A program made the position numbers and the translations under genes. 64,000 bases of DNA from assembly GCF_904066215.1 (NCBI RefSeq), contig NZ_LR880474.1, positions 1,364,001 to 1,428,000 on the forward strand, read 5' to 3'. This DNA comes from Microbacterium sp. Nx66. Its GTDB lineage: Bacteria; Actinomycetota; Actinomycetes; Actinomycetales; Microbacteriaceae. This document shows, piece after piece, positions 55,922 to 64,000 of this stretch; within the stretch, counting starts at the first letter, position 1; each line of letters opens with the position of its first letter. A model generated the notes under the pieces. That model ran no database searches. It saw only the letters and a list, made by a program, of their open reading frames with translations, and was not told the DNA's origin.

Positions 55922-57562
55922 ATGGCAGAACTATCGATCAGCCCCGACGTCATCCGTGACGCGCTGAAGGATTTCGCCGCCGCGTACGAGCCCACCGGGG
56001 CCGCGGCGACCGAGGTCGGCACCGTCATCGACGCCGCCGACGGCATCGCTCACGTCGAGGGACTTCCCGGCGTGATGGCGAACGAGCTCGTGACCTTCGC
56101 CGACGGCACCAAGGGTCTCGCGCTGAACCTCGACGAGCACGAGATCGGTGTCGTCGTCCTCGGCGACTTCACCGGCATCGAGGCCGGTCAGGAAGTCACC
56201 CGCACGGGTGAGGTCCTCTCCGTCCCGGTCGGCGACGGCTACCTCGGCCGTGTCGTCGACCCGCTCGGCAACCCGATCGACGGCCTCGGCGCGATCGCGA
56301 CCGAGGGTGTCCGCGAGCTCGAGCTCCAGGCCCCCGGCGTCATGCAGCGCAAGTCGGTGCACGAGCCGATGCAGACCGGCATCAAGGCGATCGACGCGAT
56401 GATCCCGGTCGGCCGCGGCCAGCGCCAGCTCATCATCGGCGACCGCCAGACCGGCAAGACGGCCATCGCGATCGACACGATCATCAACCAGAAGGCCAAC
56501 TGGGAGTCGGGCGACGTCAACAAGCAGGTCCGCTGCATCTACGTCGCCATCGGTCAGAAGGGCTCGACCATCGCTTCGGTGAAGGGCGCGCTCGAGGAGG
56601 CCGGCGCTCTGGAGTACACCACCATCGTGGCGGCTCCGGCGTCCGACCCCGCCGGCTTCAAGTACCTCGCTCCGTACACCGGTTCGGCCATCGGCCAGCA
56701 CTGGATGTACGGCGGCAAGCACGTCCTCATCATCTTCGACGACCTGTCGAAGCAGGCCGAGGCCTACCGTGCCGTCTCCCTGCTGCTGCGCCGCCCGCCG
56801 GGCCGCGAGGCCTACCCTGGCGACGTCTTCTACCTGCACTCCCGTCTGCTCGAGCGGTGCGCGAAGCTGTCCGACGAGCTCGGTGCGGGTTCGATGACCG
56901 GTCTTCCGATCATCGAGACCAAGGCGAACGACGTCTCGGCGTACATCCCGACCAACGTGATCTCGATCACCGACGGCCAGATCTTCCTGCAGTCCGACCT
57001 CTTCAACGCCAACCAGCGTCCTGCGGTCGACGTGGGTATCTCGGTGTCGCGTGTCGGTGGTGACGCTCAGGTGAAGTCGATCAAGAAGGTCTCCGGAACG
57101 TTGAAGCTGGAGCTGGCGCAGTACCGCTCGCTCGAGGCGTTCGCGATGTTCGCATCGGACCTCGACGCCGCTTCGCGTCGTCAGCTCTCGCGCGGTGCCC
57201 GTCTGACCGAGCTGCTCAAGCAGCCGCAGTACTCGCCGTACCCGGTGGAGGAGCAGGTCGTCTCGATCTGGGCCGGCACCAATGGCAAGCTCGACTCGAT
57301 CGAGGTCGAGGACGTGCTGCGGTTCGAGCGCGAGCTGCTCGACTACCTGCGTCGCAACACGAAGGTGCTCGACACGCTGCGGGAGACCAACGTGCTGGAC
57401 GACGCCACCGTCGCCGAGCTCGACAAGCAGACCGACAACTTCCTCCTGGAGTTCCAGGGCGGCAAGGGCCACGCCATCGGCGCCCCTGGCCACGAGGAGC
57501 ACGCTGCGGCCGAGGCCGAGGACGTCAACCAGGAGAAGATCGTCAAGGGTCGTCGCGCGTAA
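55922..57562 (+). CDS. atpA: ATP synthase F1 subunit alpha
   Basis: A 546-residue non-catalytic nucleotide-binding subunit. Walker A is GDRQTGKT, followed by the [44 protein letters not shown] block. A charged tail ([13 protein letters not shown]) extends past the usual end. AAAGGGAAG precedes ATG 55922. Confidence 0.98.
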   Translation: MAELSISPDVIRDALKDFAAAYEPTGAAATEVGTVIDAADGIAHVEGLPGVMANELVTFADGTKGLALNLDEHEIGVVVLGDFTGIEAGQEVTRTGEVLSVPVGDGYLGRVVDPLGNPIDGLGAIATEGVRELELQAPGVMQRKSVHEPMQTGIKAIDAMIPVGRGQRQLIIGDRQTGKTAIAIDTIINQKANWESGDVNKQVRCIYVAIGQKGSTIASVKGALEEAGALEYTTIVAAPASDPAGFKYLAPYTGSAIGQHWMYGGKHVLIIFDDLSKQAEAYRAVSLLLRRPPGREAYPGDVFYLHSRLLERCAKLSDELGAGSMTGLPIIETKANDVSAYIPTNVISITDGQIFLQSDLFNANQRPAVDVGISVSRVGGDAQVKSIKKVSGTLKLELAQYRSLEAFAMFASDLDAASRRQLSRGARLTELLKQPQYSPYPVEEQVVSIWAGTNGKLDSIEVEDVLRFERELLDYLRRNTKVLDTLRETNVLDDATVAELDKQTDNFLLEFQGGKGHAIGAPGHEEHAAAEAEDVNQEKIVKGRRA

Positions 57563-57581
57563 CCGCGTGAGGTACTGATTC

Positions 57582-59959
<2,378 letters not shown>

Positions 59960-59961
59960 CC

Positions 59962-60222
59962 ATGGCGCTGCATGTCAGCCTCGTCTCCGCCGACGCGGAG
60001 GTCTGGACGGGAGAGGCGAGCCTCGTCGTCGCCAAGACCGTCGAGGGCGAGATCGGCTTCATGTCCGGTCACGAGCCGGTGCTGGCCATCCTCGCCGAGG
60101 GTCAGGTCCGGATCACCCAGACGGATGGCGCCAAGGTGCTGGCGAACGCGCAGGACGGCTTCCTCTCCATGGAGGGCGACGTCCTGACGATCGTGGCCGG
60201 CAACGCGGCACTCATCTCCTGA
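59962..60222 (+). CDS. atpC: ATP synthase F1 subunit epsilon, short form
   Basis: Only 86 residues: the N-terminal beta-sandwich (MALHVSLVSADAEVWTGEASLVVAKTVEGEIGFMSGHEPVLAIL ... GDVLTIVAGNAALIS) is complete, but the C-terminal helix-turn-helix of about 40-50 residues found in E. coli (139 residues) is absent. That helical part inhibits ATP hydrolysis in many bacteria. The stop is genuine and followed directly by the operon terminator, so this is a natural short form, not a frameshift. Starts 2 bp after atpD. Confidence 0.94.
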   Translation: MALHVSLVSADAEVWTGEASLVVAKTVEGEIGFMSGHEPVLAILAEGQVRITQTDGAKVLANAQDGFLSMEGDVLTIVAGNAALIS

Positions 60223-60235
60223 CAGTCCTGTACAT

Positions 60236-60277
60236 CGCGTCCGCCTCGACACCCGCCCGGGTGTCGAGGCGGACGCG
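60236..60277 (+). terminator. Terminator of the ATP synthase operon
   Basis: Arms 60236-60255 and 60258-60277 are perfectly complementary over 20 bp with a 2-nt loop, followed by TCTCTTTCC. This is the strongest terminator in the window and closes the atp operon 14 bp after atpC. Confidence 0.9.
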
Positions 60278-60297
60278 TCTCTTTCCCCTGAGGTCCC

Positions 60298-61044
60298 ATG
60301 AAGATCCTGCTTCCGCCGTCCGAGACCAAGCGCGAGGGCGGTGACTGCGGCCCGCTGGATGTGCCCGCGCTGGCACTCCCGGACCTCACACCGCAGCGGA
60401 CCGCCGTGATCGACGCTCTCGTGGCTCTCGCCGCCGATGAGGACGCGAGCCGGCGCGTGCTGAAGCTGAGCGATCGGCAGCGGGGGGACATCGCGCACAA
60501 CCGTGTCATGAGGAGCGCGCCCACGATGCCCGCGGTGGACCGCTACACCGGTGTACTGTTCGACGCCCTCGACGCGGCGTCGCTCTCGACCGCCTCCCGT
60601 CGCTGGCTGGACGCCCAGGTGTGGATTCACAGCGCTCCGTTCGGCCCGGTCGCGGCCCTGGACGCGATCCCGACCTATCGCCTGGCAGCCGGCACCACGC
60701 TTCCGGGGATGCCGCCGCTGCGTCGCCACTGGGCCGATCCGACGGCGGCGGCGATCGCGGCCGATGCCCCGGCTTTCGTGCTCGATCTGCGCAGCGAGGC
60801 GTACGCGGCACTCGGACCCGTGCCGGCCGGGGTGCCGTCCGTGTACGTGCGGGTCGTCACGGCGCAGGGGAGGGCGCTGAACCACTTCAACAAGAAGTCC
60901 AAGGGGCTGCTCGTCCGGGCACTTGCCGAGGACCGGCCACGTCTCGGCTCGCTCCGTGGGCTGCACCGGTGGGCACAGGCGCACGACGTCGTTCTGCGGG
61001 ACGGCGCCGCACCGGGGGAGATCGAGCTGGTCGTCGCCGACTGA
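60298..61044 (+). CDS. yaaA: YaaA family peroxide-stress protein
   Basis: A 248-residue YaaA/DUF328 protein. Typical blocks are MKILLPPSETKREGG at the start, YTGVLFDALD, IHSAPFGPVAALDAIPTYRL and NHFNKKSKGLLVRAL. In E. coli YaaA lowers free iron under peroxide stress and binds DNA. It follows the atp terminator by 20 bp, so it may use read-through or a promoter inside the terminator region. The function here is inferred from the family. Confidence 0.9.
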   Translation: MKILLPPSETKREGGDCGPLDVPALALPDLTPQRTAVIDALVALAADEDASRRVLKLSDRQRGDIAHNRVMRSAPTMPAVDRYTGVLFDALDAASLSTASRRWLDAQVWIHSAPFGPVAALDAIPTYRLAAGTTLPGMPPLRRHWADPTAAAIAADAPAFVLDLRSEAYAALGPVPAGVPSVYVRVVTAQGRALNHFNKKSKGLLVRALAEDRPRLGSLRGLHRWAQAHDVVLRDGAAPGEIELVVAD

Positions 61045-61180
61045 CGGTCCCGAGGCCGGCGAATCGCCCCCGGCGGTCGTTGCCGCCCCCTGGGCGCACC
61101 GCTACCATGTCCAATGCGAGGCGGGGAGTCTCGTGGCGGGGGACGAGAGCCGTCTCCCCTGACCAGAGAATGTGAGCCTC

Positions 61181-61990
61181 ATGGGTTACGACGACTACGG
61201 AGCGGGCTATCTCGGCCTGCTCTTCGCCTACTTCTTCGTCATTCTGCTGATCGCGGTCGCCGGGTACGTCCTGGTGTCGCTCTTCTACATGAAGATCTTC
61301 CAGAAGGCCGGCGTGCAGGGCAACTGGCGTGCCTGGGTGCCCGTCTACAACATGATGATCTTCTTCAAGCTCGGTGACCTGAGCCCGTGGCTCGTCCTGT
61401 ACGGCATCGCCGGCACGGCCCTGCTGAGCTGGATCGGCATCGGCTTCCTGTTCTCGCTCGCGCTCTCGGTGCTCTCGGTCATCGCCGCGTGGCGCGTGGG
61501 CCTCAAGCTCCAGAAGGACGCCGTCTGGGTCGTCCTCTACGTCTTCCTCTCCATCGTCTGGCTCGGTATCAACGCGTTCGACAAGTCGCGCTGGAACCCG
61601 AACATCCAGCCGGCCTCCTGGGCGGGTAACGGCTTCCTCGGCGACCGCACGGTGTGGGACGGCATTCCCGTCCAGCCGGCAGCGGCCGCCCCGCAGCAGG
61701 GCTACGGTGCGCCGCAGGGATATGGGGCACCGCAGGGCTACGGCACCCCGCCGCAGGGCTACGCGCCGCCGACGCAGGCGTACACGCCGCCTTCGGCACC
61801 CGGCTACGCGCCGCCCGCCGGCCCCGCCGCCCCGGCGACGGGTGCGCCGATCCCTCCGGTGCCGCCCACGACGCCTCCGGCGCCTCCCGCGGCTCCGCCC
61901 ACGACGCCTCCGGCCCCGCCCGCGGCTCCTCCCGCCGCTCCTCCGGCGCCGCCGACCACACCGAACGATCCCACGCAGCCGCCTGCGTGA
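61181..61990 (+). CDS. DUF5684-like membrane protein with Pro-rich tail
   Basis: A 269-residue protein. Four membrane helices occupy about residues 5-135 with conserved FQKAGVQGNWRAWVPVYNMMIFFKLGDLSPW, the pattern seen in DUF5684 and related signal-peptidase-fused proteins. The tail (about 165-269) repeats QGYGAPQGYG and long PPAPPAAPPTTP runs, typical of cytoplasmic or wall-spanning low-complexity tails. GTG 61172 is an alternative start three codons earlier. The function is unknown. It ends 12 bp before a terminator hairpin. Confidence 0.7.
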   Translation: MGYDDYGAGYLGLLFAYFFVILLIAVAGYVLVSLFYMKIFQKAGVQGNWRAWVPVYNMMIFFKLGDLSPWLVLYGIAGTALLSWIGIGFLFSLALSVLSVIAAWRVGLKLQKDAVWVVLYVFLSIVWLGINAFDKSRWNPNIQPASWAGNGFLGDRTVWDGIPVQPAAAAPQQGYGAPQGYGAPQGYGTPPQGYAPPTQAYTPPSAPGYAPPAGPAAPATGAPIPPVPPTTPPAPPAAPPTTPPAPPAAPPAAPPAPPTTPNDPTQPPA

Positions 61991-62001
61991 CGACGTGAGG
62001 A

Positions 62002-62029
62002 GAACCCCCGGTCTTCGGATCGGGGGTTC
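62002..62029 (+). terminator. Terminator with UUCG tetraloop
   Basis: GAACCCCCG (62002-62010) pairs with CGGGGGTTC (62021-62029); inside, TC-TTCG-GA extends the stem to 12 pairs with one G-T pair and closes on a C(UUCG)G tetraloop. TTCG follows. It terminates the upstream membrane protein gene. Confidence 0.8.
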
Positions 62030-62233
62030 TTCGCGTCCGTGGCTCCTCCGTGTCCCCACATGCCGCTAACGTGGAGACATGGACTCGTCGCAGCGGAGGG
62101 AAGTCGTCCCTCCTCCCGTCGCCCCGCGCCCCGTCCACCGCCATCCCGGTGCGGTCCCGAGGAGCGAGTTCCACTACGATGTGTGAGTATCCTGCGCCCG
62201 CCCCATCCGCCGCAGGTCCATCGGAGGCAGTTC

Positions 62234-63031
62234 GTGGCTGAGACCAAGACGCACACCCTCACGGTTGCGCATCGTCCGTTGCGGCTGTCCTGGGCCGGCG
62301 TCACCGACCAGGGGCGCCGCCGGGAGACGAATCAGGACGCCCTCCTCGCCGAGTATCCGCTCTTCATCGTCGCGGACGGCATGGGAGGTCATGCCGGCGG
62401 GGAGATCGCGAGTCAGAGCACGGTCGCGCGTCTGCGGGCGATGGTCGATGCCGACGACGTCACCCCCTCCGCGATCGAGAAGGCTCTCGCGCTCGCGGTC
62501 GACGACATCGCCGAGCACCCGGACACCACCGACGAGGGGACCGGCACCACGCTCACCGGCGTCTACCTGGACGAACAGGGAGACGAGCCGCACTGGGTGG
62601 CGCTGAACATCGGTGACTCGCGCGTGTACCTGTTGCGCGACGACCGGCTGCTGCAGGTCACGACCGATCACTCCGTCGTGCAGGAGCTCATCACCGCCGG
62701 CAAGCTCAGTCCCGAAGAGGCGGAGGGCCACCCGTACAGCAACGTGATCACCCGCGCGGTCGGTGCGAGCGAGCTCACGGCGCCGGACTACGTCACCATC
62801 GACGTGCGGCCGGGCGACCGTTTCGTCATCTGCTCCGACGGTCTCACGAAGGAGCTCACGGACTACGGCATCCAGCACTTCCTCCGCGCTCATGCCGACC
62901 CCGCGGAGAGCGTCGACGCGATGCTCGCGGCGGCCCTCGACAACGGAGGGCGCGACAACGTCACCGTGATCGTGCTGCAGGTCGACGATCCCGAGGATCC
63001 TTCCTCCCCACCCGCGGACTCGGGGGAGTAG
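62234..63031 (+). CDS. PP2C-type serine/threonine protein phosphatase
   Basis: A 265-residue PPM phosphatase. Metal-binding aspartates are in TNQDALL and VADGMGGHAGGE, then GTGTTLTGV, NIGDSRVYLLRDD, CSDGLTKELTD and GRDNVTVIVL. It removes phosphate from Ser/Thr of proteins, opposite to PknB-type kinases, none of which is in the window. It lacks a membrane segment, unlike PstP of mycobacteria. GTG 62234 has GGAGG 6 nt upstream, which rejects the longer frame. Confidence 0.93.
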   Translation: MAETKTHTLTVAHRPLRLSWAGVTDQGRRRETNQDALLAEYPLFIVADGMGGHAGGEIASQSTVARLRAMVDADDVTPSAIEKALALAVDDIAEHPDTTDEGTGTTLTGVYLDEQGDEPHWVALNIGDSRVYLLRDDRLLQVTTDHSVVQELITAGKLSPEEAEGHPYSNVITRAVGASELTAPDYVTIDVRPGDRFVICSDGLTKELTDYGIQHFLRAHADPAESVDAMLAAALDNGGRDNVTVIVLQVDDPEDPSSPPADSGE

Positions 63032-63088
63032 CGCTCCGGACCCTGTGGAGAGGCCCTATCCGCCCCGGCGGTGAGCTCCACTGGAGGC

Positions 63089-64000
63089 ATGCACTCCTCG
63101 CCCCTGGTCCTCCCGTCCGCCATGGCGCCGGCCCGGCGGCGCCCGCTTCCCCTCATCGCCGCCGTCGTCCCCGTGGGAGTCGGTCTGGCTCTCTGGTTCA
63201 CGACCGGTGCGCTGCATGCGCTCTGGTTCGCGGCTCTCGGGCCGCTGATGCTGGGCGCGTCGCTCCTCGACGCAGCCCGCGGACGTCGTCGCGAACGGCG
63301 AGCCGAGGTGCTCCGGATGGACGCCGCATGGGCAGAGGTCGAAGCCCAGCTGCACCGCCGCCACGCGGAGGAGCGCGCAGACGAGGAACGTCGTCACCCG
63401 GATGCCGCCTCGTGTCTGCGCAGCCGCCCGTTGCAGGATGCCCGGCCGCCCGACCACGACACTCCGCTCGTCGTGGGACGCGGATCCCGGGTCAGCACCG
63501 TGCGCTGCGAGGGCGGTGACGACGAGCGCGCCGCTGCGTTCCGCCGCCGGTGCGGTGTCCTGGAAGACGCGCCGCGGGTCGTCCTCCTCGGTCGAGGAGT
63601 ATGCCTGCGGGGCCCGCAGCCGCTCGCCAGGGCCGCCGCACGTGCGCTCGTCGTCCAGCTCTGTCTCCGCTTCTCCCCGAGTGTGCTCTCCCTCGTCGGC
63701 GACCCGGCGCGGGACGGGGCGCTGGCGGGCTTCCCGCACATGCAGCAGGCGCGACGCGGTGGTTTCCGGCTCGCCCTCGCAGAGGAGGCCGCATCGGCCC
63801 CGAGCGCCGATGCGGTGATCTGGACCCTGCCGACCGGTGCGGACGTTCCGGACGGCATCACGACGGTGGTCGACATCGTGGAACCCGGTGCGGCGACTCT
63901 GCGCACCCCGGACGGCGAGGACGGGGTGGACGTCGAGTACCTGTCGTCGGCGCAGGCGACGGCGGCCGCCGAGCTGTGCGGCGGGAAAGGGTCCGCGACG
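63089..64000 (+). CDS. Probable FtsK/SpoIIIE-family protein, N-terminal part (3' end outside window)
   Basis: An open frame of 304 codons runs off the window end. Residues about 20-62 hold two membrane helices (LPLIAAVVPVGVGLALWFTTGALHALWFAALGPLMLGASLLDAA) followed by an Arg/Glu-rich coiled stretch. The next part (LVVGRGSRVSTVRCEG; VVLLGRGVCLRGPQPLARAAARALVVQLCLRFSPSVLSLVGD) resembles the region before the ATPase domains of EssC/FtsK-like proteins of Microbacteriaceae. The ATPase itself would lie beyond the edge, so the family call is tentative. GGAGG is 1-2 nt before ATG 63089; GTG 63071 in the same frame is an alternative start. Confidence 0.5.
   Translation, partial: MHSSPLVLPSAMAPARRRPLPLIAAVVPVGVGLALWFTTGALHALWFAALGPLMLGASLLDAARGRRRERRAEVLRMDAAWAEVEAQLHRRHAEERADEERRHPDAASCLRSRPLQDARPPDHDTPLVVGRGSRVSTVRCEGGDDERAAAFRRRCGVLEDAPRVVLLGRGVCLRGPQPLARAAARALVVQLCLRFSPSVLSLVGDPARDGALAGFPHMQQARRGGFRLALAEEAASAPSADAVIWTLPTGADVPDGITTVVDIVEPGAATLRTPDGEDGVDVEYLSSAQATAAAELCGGKGSAT

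Noticed and set aside
63391..63402. TCACCCGGATG in the last gene, resembling the reverse complement of the locus dyad
   Set aside because: It lies inside a coding region with no promoter nearby; short CACCCGG strings are expected by chance at this GC content.

Overview
The window is one contig piece of a high-GC Gram-positive chromosome. GC is near 70%, third codon positions are almost all G or C, and the core gene order is actinobacterial: argS, then lysA-hom-thrB-rho-prfA, then prmC-tsaC-wecA-like-atpI/B/E/F/H/A/G/D/C. The long acidic/basic N-terminal extension of Rho and the 86-residue ATP synthase epsilon subunit point to the Micrococcales. I infer Microbacteriaceae, most likely Microbacterium or a close relative.

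Region 1 (1-20.4 kb) is an accessory locus built around sulfate esters. It holds two cytosolic arylsulfatases of the large AtsA type (about 780 residues, CSPTR formylglycine motif) and their formylglycine-generating enzyme. It also holds two SulP anion transporters (one cut by the window edge), a GAP/LysE-like exporter, a FUSC-type and an AI-2E-type membrane protein, and two giant MalT/LAL-type LuxR regulators. A divergent pair of DUF6325 proteins, a SHOCT protein, a four-helix-type membrane protein and a HAD hydrolase complete it. Four promoters in this locus carry a TTCAtCCGGGTGAt-like dyad whose centre lies 44.5-45.5 bp upstream of the first base of the proposed -10 element. This suggests one regulon, probably driven by one of the LAL activators.

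Region 2 (20.4-25.5 kb) is a copper-export operon behind two CsoR-like operators: a CopZ chaperone, a CopA-type (CPC) ATPase, a YHS metal-binding protein and a CopB-type (CPH) ATPase with a histidine-rich tail. Next come an unknown membrane-anchored protein, a zinc alcohol/formaldehyde-type dehydrogenase, and the Na+/H+ antiporter NhaA. The nhaA leader has a leaderless 57-codon upstream ORF that ends inside a long-range RNA stem covering the nhaA start codon. A short low-GC patch with a HicAB toxin-antitoxin pair and a HTH regulator sits at the 3' side of a tRNA-Arg(CCG) gene.

Region 3 (30.5-44.3 kb) holds an SGNH hydrolase, argS, a DUF2993 protein, a TetR-controlled pair of alpha/beta hydrolases, a YihY/BrkB protein and the lysine/threonine genes lysA-hom-thrB, followed by rho and prfA. 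Region 4 (44.3-49.9 kb) separates prfA from prmC with a citrate-type two-component system, a CitMHS transporter and cysE-cysK. Region 5 (50-64 kb) runs prmC-tsaC-wecA-like-atpI and the full F1Fo ATP synthase operon, closed by a 20-bp perfect terminator. It ends with yaaA, a DUF5684-like membrane protein, a PP2C phosphatase and the start of a probable FtsK/SpoIIIE-family gene.

At least nine genes have TANNNT exactly at -12 to -7 of the start codon, so leaderless transcription is common here. No CRISPR array, insertion sequence, integrase or replication origin was seen.
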